Shown: positions 43,217 to 51,704, counted from the first letter of the stretch. The stretch: 64,000 nucleotides of DNA from Asaia bogorensis_B (GCF_900465315.1 NZ_UBIX01000018.1); one strand, 5' to 3'. The notes: generated from the sequence alone by a model not told the origin. Numbers and translations: made by a program.

Positions 43217-44173
43217 ATGGATCACGCAATCGAGGCCGTCCGGCGTTTCAACCGCTTCTATGTCCAGCATGTCGGTGCGCTGGATGCGCATTTTGCAGGG
43301 TCGGACATCACCCTCGCCGAAGCGCGTCTGATTTTCGAGATTGCGCGTCTGGAACACATACAGGGCACGCCCGTAACCGCCGCCGCATTGCAGCACTCCC
43401 TGCAGATCGACCGGGGGCAACTCAGCCGCATGATCGGCCGCCTGACCCGCCGTAACCTGATCCATCGCGATTGCCCTGAACATGACAGGCGTCTACGCCC
43501 GATCACACTTACCCCAGGCGGGCGTGAGATGCTCTCTGGTCTTGAGGAGCGCGTTCAGAGAGCTATTCGGACCACGCTGGCGGCCCTCGACCCCCTTTCG
43601 CGCTACGACCTCGTGACATCGCTCACCCATGCACGTTTTCTGCTGGCACCATCAGCCGACGCGTCTTGGACCCTGCGTGCCCCCCGCCCCGGGGAAGTCA
43701 GCCTCATCGCCTCCCGTCAATCAGCGCTGTATGCACAAAGCCATGGCTGGGGACACAAGCTCGAATGTCTGATTGCCGAGACAGCGTCACGCTTTCTGAG
43801 CGGGTTCGACCCGACACGTGAAGCCTGCTGGGTTGCCGATCTCGATCAGGTCATGGCCGGTGCCGTTTTCCTGACCGATGAAGGCGATGGTGTTGCCCGG
43901 TTGCGATTGCTGCATGTCGAGCCGTTTGCCCGCAGGCGAGGCATTGGCGATGCACTTGTGCAGCAATGTCTCGCTTTCGCTCGTGAAAAGCACTACCGGC
44001 GCGTTATCCTGTGGACCCATACTGTGCTTGAAAATGCCCGTCGTCTTTACGCAAGAAACGGTTTTTCCTGCGTTGCGACCGCACCGCATGATCTGTTTGG
44101 CGTCCCCCTGCAAGGCGAGGACTGGATTTGCGAACTGCTCACGCCAGACGCGCAGGCAAACCAGAAGCCCTGA
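43217..44173 (+). CDS. MarR-type regulator fused to GNAT acetyltransferase
   Basis: A 318-residue two-domain protein. Residues about 1-145 form a MarR winged helix with TLAEARLIFEIARLE, LQIDRGQLSRMIGRLTRRNLIHR and the wing CPEHDRRLRPITLTPGGREML. Residues about 155-318 form a GNAT domain with VADLDQVMAGAVFL, the acetyl-CoA loop VEPFARRRGIGDALVQQCL, and NARRLYARNGF. Such fusions are widespread in bacteria and are annotated as bifunctional regulator/N-acetyltransferase; the acetylated molecule may be the inducer, but that is unproven. It stands alone between the siderophore receptor (divergent) and a convergent DUF1460 gene. Confidence 0.9.
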   Translation: MDHAIEAVRRFNRFYVQHVGALDAHFAGSDITLAEARLIFEIARLEHIQGTPVTAAALQHSLQIDRGQLSRMIGRLTRRNLIHRDCPEHDRRLRPITLTPGGREMLSGLEERVQRAIRTTLAALDPLSRYDLVTSLTHARFLLAPSADASWTLRAPRPGEVSLIASRQSALYAQSHGWGHKLECLIAETASRFLSGFDPTREACWVADLDQVMAGAVFLTDEGDGVARLRLLHVEPFARRRGIGDALVQQCLAFAREKHYRRVILWTHTVLENARRLYARNGFSCVATAPHDLFGVPLQGEDWICELLTPDAQANQKP

Positions 44174-44236
44174 CGGTCTTGCAGGACAAGATATCAGGCC
44201 TCCTGGCCCCATCCCTCGCGCACGATATGACGCCCG

Positions 44237-45073
44237 TTATTCCGCTTCGGGCATACGCAGAACAAGAAAGCCCGGCTTGCCCTTCAGATAGGTTTGCAGC
44301 GGCGTATCCACGACTTTCATATTGGCCTTGAGCGATGAGGCATTACGGAACCAGAGCGTCCCGTCTTTCCAGATAGCAAGGCCGGTATGGGTCACGTCCA
44401 GACCAGGCAGGGCCGTATAAATACCGATCACATCGCCTGTATGGATTTTTCTGGTAATTTGCGGGGTCAGGGCCTCAGGCGGCAGCCATGCAATATCGCG
44501 CGGGTGAATGGCGAGGCCCTTGATATAGACCCCGCCATCAGCACGCTGATTCAGGTTTTTACGCGTGACCTGCGCCTGCGATGACAAATCGCGCGTCATG
44601 TCACGGGCATTATGCGGTGCAAGCGCCACCCAGTCTGTCAGGAAATGCCGCCGATTCAGATAGGCAACCTTGCCATCGCGATAACGGGTCTTTTCAAGCG
44701 CTGCGACAAACCCCGCCTCGTTGCTGGAAAGCGAAAGTGCGCGCACAAGATCGATGAACGTATAGCAATCGACCCCGTCAAAACGAATGACCAAACGCTC
44801 CGGTGTGTCGACACCACCAATAAGTGTATTGGCGATATAGGGCGTCCCGAGAAACAGCGTCGAAACCATCGAGATACGATGCGTGAAACCTGCCGGGTCG
44901 ACAGGCCGCGCCGGAACCTCAGCGCCTATCTGCGCCTCAATCTGACCCAGTCTGGCCTGATCGGCAGGCGCGAAAGCTGTGTCGGCCGCCTGTGCGCTCA
45001 AGGGCAGAGAGGCCGCCATGCAGAGTCCCGCACATATCCTGACAACCCGTCCTGTTTGCGCCGAAAAACCCAT
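44237..45073 (-). CDS. DUF1460 (amidase-like cysteine hydrolase fold) secreted protein
   Basis: A 278-residue protein of the DUF1460 family, whose structures show an NlpC/P60-like papain fold and include N-acetylmuramoyl-L-alanine amidase-like enzymes. A signal peptide lies at residues 1-30 (VVRICAGLCMAASLPLSAQA). Family landmarks are FLGTPYIANTLIGG, the probable catalytic Cys in RFDGVDCYTFIDLVRALSL, the NRRHFLTDW stretch, and the probable catalytic His in DVTHTGLAIW, with a C-terminal KGKPGFLVLRMPE. It likely acts on peptidoglycan in the periplasm. ATG at 45073 (GGGGG upstream) is preferred to a TTG at 45085. Convergent with the MarR-GNAT gene. Confidence 0.85.
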   Translation of the reverse strand: MGFSAQTGRVVRICAGLCMAASLPLSAQAADTAFAPADQARLGQIEAQIGAEVPARPVDPAGFTHRISMVSTLFLGTPYIANTLIGGVDTPERLVIRFDGVDCYTFIDLVRALSLSSNEAGFVAALEKTRYRDGKVAYLNRRHFLTDWVALAPHNARDMTRDLSSQAQVTRKNLNQRADGGVYIKGLAIHPRDIAWLPPEALTPQITRKIHTGDVIGIYTALPGLDVTHTGLAIWKDGTLWFRNASSLKANMKVVDTPLQTYLKGKPGFLVLRMPEAE

Positions 45074-45154
45074 TACAGCCCCCAACTCTTTGCACGATAA
45101 TCCAGTACGACAAGCTACCAGACAAATTTCACCTTTATGAAATCGGACCGGTTC

Positions 45155-46666
45155 TCAAGCCCTGCCGCTTGCAATCGTTGATCCCTGCGGGCCAGAGACA
45201 GCAATAGCCTTGTCGATCCTGCGGATCCTGCCCGGGCTGAAACTGCCCGCCCGCAGATTGCCCTCGATATCCTCCAGCGACAAACCGGCCGTTTCCGGCA
45301 CAAGGCGATAGACGAAAACAAAGGACAGGAAATTGATTCCGGCATAGATCCACATCGTTGCGCCAATGCCAACTTCTTGCACCAAAGTGAGTGCCGTTCC
45401 GGTCACAAGCAGATTACTGCCCCAGAGCATCGCCGCATGAAGCGCCGTCGCCGGGCCGCGCATACCAAGCGGGAAAAGCTCTGCCCCCAGCAGCCAGCCA
45501 CAGATCTGGATACCGCCCGAATTGAACATCATGAAAAGCAGGAGGAAAGCCACAGTGGCAAGCGCGCCAAAACCCTGATGACTGCCCGACATGAACGAAA
45601 TGCCAAGCCCGATCAGACTGATGACCGAGCCCGGAATCATGATCAGCATCAGACGACGACGCCCGACGCGATCGACCAGAAAACACCCAGCCAGGGTGAC
45701 AATGGCATACACAGAAGCCACCCCGACGCTGGCCAGAAGGGCCGCATTTTTTCCAAATCCGGCATCGGACAGGAAGGTAGGAGAATAATAGATCATCATC
45801 TCCAGCCCGCCACATTGCGTGAAGAAAGCCACCCCCAGAGCAGCGATCAGCGCGGGGCGTGCCCAAGGCTGTGCCAACCCGGCCCAGCCGGAATTCTCGG
45901 GGTTGATCGACTGGCGGATACGCTCGATCTGGGTAAGCTCCTGATGAATATCGAGCTTTGTATGTCGCACCCGTTCAAGAATACGCGCTGCCGCTGTCAG
46001 GCCCCGCTTTTCGGCAATCCAGCGCGGGCTGGCCGGCATGAACAGCATGACCATAAAAACCAGACCTGCCGGGATGGAAGCGACCGACACCATACGGCGC
46101 CATGACCAGACATCGTGGTAATAATATCCAACAATATTCGCCAGAACGATCCCGACCCCGATCGCCACATTGAAGGTGGTGACCAGCGTGCCACGGTACC
46201 GGCTTGGCGATAATTCGGAGATATACATGGGCACAACCTGCGTAGAGCCACCCACCGCAATGCCCAGCAGGAAACGTGCAGCGACAAGGGTACCGATGCT
46301 CGGGGCCATCGAGCACAAAATCGCCCCCAGGGCGAACAGGAACAACACGACAAGGACGGTTTTCTTGCGGCCCAGATGCTCCGATGACCAGCTCGTGACC
46401 AGCGCCCCCACGACTGCGCCGGCCAGTATGGAGGCCGTCACGATTTCCTGCTGCGTGTGCGACAGCCCGAACTCACGTGTCATGAGCAAAAGCGCGCCGG
46501 AAATCACGCCGGTATCATAGCCGTAAAGCCCGCCGCATACTGCGGCGGCAAAAGAGGCCACCGCGAGAATGAGCCATGCGGACCGCCCCGGTGAGGTCTG
46601 CTCGACAATCGCCTCGATGCCAGCACGATCGGTATCACCCATGCCGGGTTGCCTCTGCTTTTTCAT
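45155..46666 (-). CDS. MFS sugar/polyol porter
   Basis: A 503-residue 12-helix transporter of the sugar-porter branch of the major facilitator superfamily. Diagnostic motifs are GGLYGYDTGVISGALLLM, the loop SEHLGRKKTV, RFLLGIAVGGSTQVVPMYISELSP with the P-x3-S/A-E-x3-P/R signature, PASPRWIAEK, the second-half DRVGRRRLMLI, and the C-terminal VPETAGLSLEDIE. Transport is probably by proton symport. ATG at 46666 has AAGGGG upstream and gives the MKKQR start; the longer frame is not supported. It is last in the leftward polyol cluster, after smoS, separated by 238 nt with hairpins. The likely substrate is a hexitol or hexose; galactitol or sorbitol fits the neighbours. Confidence 0.9.
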   Translation of the reverse strand: MKKQRQPGMGDTDRAGIEAIVEQTSPGRSAWLILAVASFAAAVCGGLYGYDTGVISGALLLMTREFGLSHTQQEIVTASILAGAVVGALVTSWSSEHLGRKKTVLVVLFLFALGAILCSMAPSIGTLVAARFLLGIAVGGSTQVVPMYISELSPSRYRGTLVTTFNVAIGVGIVLANIVGYYYHDVWSWRRMVSVASIPAGLVFMVMLFMPASPRWIAEKRGLTAAARILERVRHTKLDIHQELTQIERIRQSINPENSGWAGLAQPWARPALIAALGVAFFTQCGGLEMMIYYSPTFLSDAGFGKNAALLASVGVASVYAIVTLAGCFLVDRVGRRRLMLIMIPGSVISLIGLGISFMSGSHQGFGALATVAFLLLFMMFNSGGIQICGWLLGAELFPLGMRGPATALHAAMLWGSNLLVTGTALTLVQEVGIGATMWIYAGINFLSFVFVYRLVPETAGLSLEDIEGNLRAGSFSPGRIRRIDKAIAVSGPQGSTIASGRA

Positions 46667-46849
46667 TCTTGTTTCCCCTTCTTCAGGGCGCGCGCCATCC
46701 TTCATGCCCGAGCCTGGCAACGATCGGGATCGTTACCGGCTCGACAGCATGGGCGCAGCCCGTCGCATGGCGCAGGCCTTGTCAGCCCGCACACACGAAG
46801 CATGTCGTTTCAGTGTTCCGGAAAAATCAGACCAGGCTGAACGCTGACA

Positions 46850-46903
46850 GGGGGGCACACAAGGCCCCCCATGCGCTCAGGAAAGCGCGATGAACGATCG
46901 CGC
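46850..46903 (-). terminator. Two hairpins between smoS and the transporter gene
   Basis: GCGCGAT (46885-46891) pairs with ATCGCGC (46897-46903) directly after the smoS stop. Further on, GGGGGGC (46850-46856) pairs with GCCCCCC (46864-46870). Neither has a T tract in the direction of transcription. They may lower, rather than end, expression of the transporter, or protect the upstream mRNA. Confidence 0.5.
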
Positions 46904-46904
46904 C

Positions 46905-47702
46905 TCAGCTCATCCAGTTGCCGCCATCGATATTATAGGTCTGCGAGACGATATAATCGGCATCCTTCGAGGCCAGAAACACCGCAAGCCCCCCGATCTC
47001 GTCAGGACGCGCCATACGTCCGAACGGTACCGATGCGCCAACGATCCGCTTCTTCTCACCAAGAGGCAGGTTCTCGTACTGGGCGAAGCGGCGGTCCACG
47101 TCATCCCAGTGCTCGTTATCGACCACGCCCGGTGCAATGGCATTGACGTTGATGCCGTATTTGATGAGATCGAGCCCGGTGCTCTGGGTAAGAGAAATCA
47201 CGGCTGCCTTCGAGGCGCAGTAGATAGCCACCAGTGGCTCACCACGGCGGCCGGCCTGGGAGGCGAAATTGATGATCTTGCCGCCATGACCCTGCGCGAT
47301 CATCTGGCGTGCGACCGCCTGAAGCGTGAAAAGCAGCCCTTCGACATTAACGGCAAACACGCGATGGTAGCTTTCGCGCGTGATCTCGACCGTCGGAGCG
47401 AGATCGAACAGACCGGCATTATTGACCAGAATATCGATACGGCCATAACGCGCGATAATGGCCGCCAGCGCGGCATCGATGGACTCCTGTCGGGTTACAT
47501 CGAGTGCAACGCCAAGATGATCAGCACCGAGTTCGGCAGCGGCGCTGATCGCACCCGCCTCATTCAGGTCACCGATAACAACGTGCGCACCTTCGCGTGC
47601 ATAGCGCTCGGCAAGAGCGCGGCCGATACCGCGTGCGGCACCCGTAATGAGCGCAACACGATCCTGCAATGGCTTGCCCTGAGGGGCTGTGGTGGCATTC
47701 AT
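46905..47702 (-). CDS. smoS: Sorbitol/galactitol (L-iditol 2-) dehydrogenase, SmoS-type SDR
   Basis: A 265-residue classical short-chain dehydrogenase. It has the NAD loop ALITGAARGIGRA, DLN after the second strand indicating NAD preference, NNAGLFDLAPTVEITRESY, the catalytic SQAGRRGEPLVAIYCASK with Ser, Tyr and Lys, and INVNAIAPGVVDNEHWD. The tail YIVSQTYNIDGGNWMS is that of sorbitol dehydrogenase SmoS/galactitol dehydrogenase of Rhodobacter. Such enzymes oxidise D-sorbitol to fructose and galactitol to tagatose in the cytoplasm. ATG at 47702 has AGGA 8 nt upstream. It follows gatZ by about 120 nt and suits the tagatose kinase/GatZ neighbours. Confidence 0.9.
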   Translation of the reverse strand: MNATTAPQGKPLQDRVALITGAARGIGRALAERYAREGAHVVIGDLNEAGAISAAAELGADHLGVALDVTRQESIDAALAAIIARYGRIDILVNNAGLFDLAPTVEITRESYHRVFAVNVEGLLFTLQAVARQMIAQGHGGKIINFASQAGRRGEPLVAIYCASKAAVISLTQSTGLDLIKYGINVNAIAPGVVDNEHWDDVDRRFAQYENLPLGEKKRIVGASVPFGRMARPDEIGGLAVFLASKDADYIVSQTYNIDGGNWMS

Positions 47703-47824
47703 GTCGTGATTCCTATGGTCATCAGATAATGACGGATGGGTCAATTGAGTCAGGTAAAGTCAGACAGGCCGAACGGGTCTTGCGGGATCCTTGTCTCTCC
47801 AGGCCCCCGCGCTGGGAACATGGT

Positions 47825-49075
47825 TCAAAGAGTCTCGTAACGTTCGAGCACGTCTCGAACCGACTGGATCAGAAGAGCCCGAGGCTCGGCTGCAAGCGCA
47901 CCCGATTTCACACGCTCGAAAAGCCGGGGCAGATACTGGCTGATCATGGTTTCAGGAATGGATATTTGTTCCAGCGACTGGATCAGCGCTGTCACAGCCT
48001 GTTCGGCGGCCGGTTCGGGCCAGTAATAGCGGATGCGGTCGCTATAGCTGAAATGGCGCAGGATACGCTGCTCCATCGCATCGCCATGATAATGGCTCTG
48101 CCAGTTGGCGGGCGCATCGAGCATGGTCTTTTCCATCGTCCCGACCAGCGACACTGCCTGAGGGTCGATGAAGCCGCGTATGGCATCCAGCCCGTAAAGC
48201 GTTTCACGCAGGGCAAAGCTCAGCTCCGGCCCAACCTTCAGGATACAGAACCCGTCCTGCTTCAGTCGTGCCAGCGCTGTGCCCGGCTGATAATCGGTCG
48301 AATGTGCCTCGAAAACCAGACCCGGCAGACGGGCCAATGTGGCAACAAGCGCGCTGGCCTGCTCGGGCTGGTAAATGACCACATCCTCATGGCCAAACTC
48401 CACACCGGGCTGCACCACGATGCCGATCACGCGCGACCAGGCCTCGGGCACCGCCTCGCGGAAAGCGTTTTCATGCACCTGATAGGTCGCACGAACCGCT
48501 TCCGGTGTGGTGGGCGTAACGTGATCGAGGGCTTCGGTTGCCCCGCCCGGTGTGGGAATTTCCGTACCGATCACATAGACGGGCCGCCCCGGTGCGACGG
48601 ATTCGGCCCGCTTGGCCAGCATCACGGCCCGCTCTGCCACCATGGCATCAGGCAGATGCTCGGCCTCACCCTTGCAACCCATGCTGGCGTCGAGATGCAG
48701 CTTGGTAAATCCTGCCTCGGCAAAAGCCGCAATCATGTCGGAGGCTTTTTGCAGGGCCTGTTTTGCCGGAAGCGACTTCCACGGATTCGGACCGAGATGA
48801 TCCCCGCCCAGAATGATCTGCTCACGCGCAAAGCCCAGCCGATCGGCGATACCGTATACGTAATCGCGAAAATCGACCGGCGTCATGCCGGTATAACCGC
48901 CCTCCTGATTGACCTGATTGCAGGTCGCCTCAATCAGCACGGCCTTGCCATGCGATGCCGCATGGAGAAGGGCCGCCTCAATGACGAGCGGATGAGCCGA
49001 ACATACCGAGGTGACAGCTATCTTGTCGCCCTGATCGAAACGCGCCCGCAATGTCGAGATGAGCGAACCGGTCAT
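47825..49075 (-). CDS. GatZ/KbaZ-type protein (tagatose-bisphosphate aldolase non-catalytic subunit family)
   Basis: A 416-residue member of the GatZ/KbaZ family, which in enterobacteria stabilises the class II tagatose-1,6-bisphosphate aldolase GatY/KbaY. Typical segments are VTSVCSAHPLVIEAALLHA, IEATCNQVNQEGGYTGMTP, ILGGDHLGPNPWK, LHLDASMGCKG, IGTEIPTPGG and the C-terminal HFSYSDRIRYYWPEP. Start ATG at 49075 overlaps the kinase stop (ATGA). No catalytic GatY-type partner is in the operon or the window. Some stand-alone members of this family have been reported to act as tagatose-6-phosphate 4-epimerases, which would connect the kinase product to fructose-6-phosphate; that role is inferred here. 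Confidence 0.88.
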   Translation of the reverse strand: MTGSLISTLRARFDQGDKIAVTSVCSAHPLVIEAALLHAASHGKAVLIEATCNQVNQEGGYTGMTPVDFRDYVYGIADRLGFAREQIILGGDHLGPNPWKSLPAKQALQKASDMIAAFAEAGFTKLHLDASMGCKGEAEHLPDAMVAERAVMLAKRAESVAPGRPVYVIGTEIPTPGGATEALDHVTPTTPEAVRATYQVHENAFREAVPEAWSRVIGIVVQPGVEFGHEDVVIYQPEQASALVATLARLPGLVFEAHSTDYQPGTALARLKQDGFCILKVGPELSFALRETLYGLDAIRGFIDPQAVSLVGTMEKTMLDAPANWQSHYHGDAMEQRILRHFSYSDRIRYYWPEPAAEQAVTALIQSLEQISIPETMISQYLPRLFERVKSGALAAEPRALLIQSVRDVLERYETL

Positions 49076-50064
49076 GCTTTTTCTCCCGTGTTCTGGCCTG
49101 CAATAAGCTGATCGAGCGCCGCGAAATCGGACGTACCTTCCATCGGGCCGAAAAACGAAACGGCCCTCGCCCCGGAGGCACAGGCATAGCGCAGCGAGTC
49201 TTCGCGCGTCTTGCCGAGCAGGCGGCATGTGACATAGGTCGCGCCAAAGCAGTCGCCCGCGCCTGTCGGGTCGATTTCCTGCGCCGGGAACGGCGTACCG
49301 TGGACGGTCTTGTCGGCACAAAAGCAGGTCGCGCCCTCACTGCCCTGTTTGAGCACGATTTCAGAAACGCCCATGTCGAGGATCTCGGCAATGGCGGCCT
49401 CTTGCGTCGTGCCACTGCTGAACAGGAGCAGTTCGGGACCGCTTGGCAGGAAGATGTCGCATTCCTGAAGCATCAATTGCAGGGCTGCCCGCATATCGGG
49501 GATGTCGAGCATCTCCTTGCGGATATTCGGGTCGAATGAAACGGTTCCACCCTGCGCCTTGACCTGATGCACAGCAGTCGTCACGGCATCGATGATCGGG
49601 AAGGAAAACAGTGAGGACCCCATCACATGGACATGGGTCGCGCGCTTGAGCAGTCCACGCGCCGCCTCGTGAAGGCCCGTTTGCGAGCAGGCAGACTGGC
49701 GGATGTTATAGACGAAATCGCGGCTGCCATCGGGCCGGTAGCGCACAAATGCACTGCCTGTCGCAAAACTGTCCACGCTGAGTATGGCAGAAACATCCAC
49801 ACCATCACGCCTCAGGCGCTCGATATTGAGCGTGCCAAAATCATCACGCCCGACCGCCGAGACGATACCGCACTCCACGCCCAGACGAGCGACCTGATCA
49901 ATGAAGATCGCCGGTGCGCCCGAAGGGTAAGGCCCCTTGAGGGCCATCGGTTCGAGAAAACCCGTCCCCTGGGTTTCGGCCATGATCTCGACCACAATCT
50001 CACCGATTGTGATGATGCAACGCGGCGCGTCCGGGGACTGGTCCATCAGAAAACTGGATGCCAT
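49072..50064 (-). CDS. PfkB-family sugar kinase (tagatose/ketose kinase candidate)
   Basis: A 330-residue ribokinase-fold kinase. Early strands IITIGEIVVEIMAE and GPYPSGAPAIFIDQVARLG mark the sugar-binding lid; later come SFDPNIRKEML, the ATP-site strand IVLKQGSEGATCF and the catalytic DPTGAGDCFGATYV with the base Asp. The N-terminus MASSFLMDQSPD allows starts at 50064 or 50046; neither has a strong ribosome-binding site. It lies 57 nt after the DeoR-type gene and overlaps gatZ by ATGA. By position it should phosphorylate the ketose formed by SmoS (tagatose or fructose). The exact hydroxyl and sugar cannot be read from the sequence. Confidence 0.85.
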   Translation of the reverse strand: MASSFLMDQSPDAPRCIITIGEIVVEIMAETQGTGFLEPMALKGPYPSGAPAIFIDQVARLGVECGIVSAVGRDDFGTLNIERLRRDGVDVSAILSVDSFATGSAFVRYRPDGSRDFVYNIRQSACSQTGLHEAARGLLKRATHVHVMGSSLFSFPIIDAVTTAVHQVKAQGGTVSFDPNIRKEMLDIPDMRAALQLMLQECDIFLPSGPELLLFSSGTTQEAAIAEILDMGVSEIVLKQGSEGATCFCADKTVHGTPFPAQEIDPTGAGDCFGATYVTCRLLGKTREDSLRYACASGARAVSFFGPMEGTSDFAALDQLIAGQNTGEKA

Positions 50065-50121
50065 GATCGGTTATCCATCGAAGGGGAAAACAGAAGGTAA
50101 GAAAAAGGCCCAGCGGGGCGC

Positions 50122-50892
50122 TCAGCCGGAAGGAGAGGTGTCATCTGCAAAAACAGACCAGTCCTCGCACAGTACCGCGCCATCGGGCGGTGTGCCCCCA
50201 TGCAGAACCGACATGGTTTTGCGCCAGGCCAGAACATGACCGTCCTCATCAGCCCGATCGAGGCGGTCAGTCAGCAGAAAGACCTGCCGCGCCCGGATGA
50301 TCGCGCTCTCCAGACAGCTGCCTGTCTGATCGAGACAGGTGAAACCCCGCTTGCTGATCTGGGCTGCCGAAATGACCGCGAGATCCAGATCATAGAAAGA
50401 CAGGGCATGATCGGCAGCGGGGCTGATCAGCGGGTATCCCAGCCGGTCATACTCGCCACCAAGCAACGAGACCGCCGCATCGCTGGTCCGGCTCGCCATA
50501 TGGTAGGTTTCGAAGCTGTTGACGACAAAACGCAGGTTTTCGGCTGTCGCATAGACCGGCACGAAAGAAGCGGCCTGCGTGTTGTCCAGAAAAACGCACT
50601 GCCCTGGCTTGAGCCTGAAGGCGACAGCACGCGCCAGGGCCCGGGCCTCATACAGGGTGGGCCCCTCATCCAGAGGCGCGTCGACAGCATAATCGTGAGC
50701 CGGCTGAGCACCACCATTTGTTCTGATGACGAGATTCTGACTTTGCAGATAGGCAAGATCTGACCTTATCGTCACCATGGAGACGTCGAACTGGCTTGCC
50801 AGCGCCTCAGTCCGGATGAATCCGGCGCGCCTTACGGCATCGACAATTCCCAGACGGCGTTTGAGAGTCGCGCTGTTCACGCCCATCGACAT
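50122..50892 (-). CDS. DeoR-family transcriptional repressor of the polyol operon
   Basis: A 256-residue regulator of the DeoR/GlpR family. The N-terminal helix-turn-helix is LASQFDVSMVTIRSDLAYLQSQNLVIRTNGGA, containing the family signature VS..TIR.DL. The C-terminal effector domain resembles ribose-5-phosphate isomerase, with VFLDNTQAASFVP, VNSFETYHMA, and VISAAQISKRGFTCLD. Effectors of this family are phosphorylated sugars, here perhaps tagatose- or fructose-phosphate. ATG at 50892 is chosen; ATG at 50886 and a TTG at 50898 are alternatives. A perfect inverted repeat lies 15 nt upstream of the start, so it probably represses its own operon (regulator, kinase, gatZ, smoS, transporter). Confidence 0.9.
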   Translation of the reverse strand: MSMGVNSATLKRRLGIVDAVRRAGFIRTEALASQFDVSMVTIRSDLAYLQSQNLVIRTNGGAQPAHDYAVDAPLDEGPTLYEARALARAVAFRLKPGQCVFLDNTQAASFVPVYATAENLRFVVNSFETYHMASRTSDAAVSLLGGEYDRLGYPLISPAADHALSFYDLDLAVISAAQISKRGFTCLDQTGSCLESAIIRARQVFLLTDRLDRADEDGHVLAWRKTMSVLHGGTPPDGAVLCEDWSVFADDTSPSG

Positions 50893-50906
50893 GGTCAAGA
50901 ATCTTT

Positions 50907-50933
50907 CAAAACGAAAATCTAGCTTTCGTTTTG
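50907..50933 (-). promoter_or_regulatory. Perfect inverted repeat: likely DeoR-type operator
   Basis: CAAAACGAAA (50907-50916) and TTTCGTTTTG (50924-50933) are a perfect 10-bp inverted repeat around a 7-nt centre. On the minus strand a possible promoter (CTGACA at 50958-50953, 16-nt spacer, TTACAA at 50936-50931) would place it at the -10/start region. DeoR-family repressors bind such TTTCG-containing sites. Confidence 0.75.
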
Positions 50934-51044
50934 TAAGTCATCATCTTTTGCTTGTCAGCAGTTAAGACGGGCCATCACAGGGTTGTGTCAGGATATGCAC
51001 ATTGGTCCGTTATCATCGGGTCAGCCGCCGAGCCGGAAACCACC

Positions 51045-51704
51045 CTATCGCCCTGCGCCTCGAACGCTCAGAAGACCCTTGATTGCCGCATGCTGTAAAA
51101 GCAGGATCGTCTTGGCATCCAGAATACGTCCGTCATCGATCATGCGCAGGGCTTCAGGGAACGCGACTTCCATCACGTCGATTTCCTCGCCCTCTCCCTC
51201 CAGGCCGCCGCCCGGCCCGATCCGCATCCCGGGCCTGTAAGCCCCGGTGAAGAAATGGATGCGCTCGGTCACCGATCCGGGGCTCATATAATAGCACCCT
51301 ATGGGGGTTATCTCACCAATCTCGACCCCCATTTCCTCACCAACTTCACGGCGCATGGCGGTGGCCGGGTCATCGTGATCGAGCAGGCCACCGCAAACCT
51401 CAATCAGATCCTTACGATGCCCTGTGACATACGCTGGAAATCGGAACTGTCGGGTAAGCAGGACCACCTGCCTCTCGTCATCGTAAAGCAGGATCGCGGC
51501 CCCATCGCCACGATCATACGTCTCTCGCGTAAAGACCTGAGTCGTGCCGCTCCTGCGTCGATAGCTCAGCGTGTAACGTGTCAAAACGCCCCAGTCATTG
51601 GCCAGAAGCCGGGTCGAGAGGATCGTGATACGGTCATCGGGAGATTTGCCGGGCGCAGCCTCCTCACCAGAGCGATCAGGCTTGTCAGAAGGCGTTCCTG
51701 TCAT
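51045..51704 (-). CDS. NUDIX hydrolase, ADP-sugar/GDP-mannose pyrophosphatase type
   Basis: A 219-residue NUDIX enzyme of the NudF/NudK branch that cleaves nucleoside diphosphate sugars. The box reads GGLLDHDDPATAMRREVGEEMGVEI: all residues of the R-E-x2-E-E-x-G core are kept, but the first Glu of the motif is Asp. Other family signs are the preceding GDGAAILLYDDERQVVLLTRQFR, and YYMSPGSVTERIHFFTG after the box, typical of ADP-ribose pyrophosphatases. The ATG at 51704 is used (GAGGG about 11 nt upstream); the much longer frame to 52097 overlaps the PsiE-like gene and is not protein-like. The N-terminal about 30 residues are polar and probably disordered. Confidence 0.85.
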   Translation of the reverse strand: MTGTPSDKPDRSGEEAAPGKSPDDRITILSTRLLANDWGVLTRYTLSYRRRSGTTQVFTRETYDRGDGAAILLYDDERQVVLLTRQFRFPAYVTGHRKDLIEVCGGLLDHDDPATAMRREVGEEMGVEIGEITPIGCYYMSPGSVTERIHFFTGAYRPGMRIGPGGGLEGEGEEIDVMEVAFPEALRMIDDGRILDAKTILLLQHAAIKGLLSVRGAGR

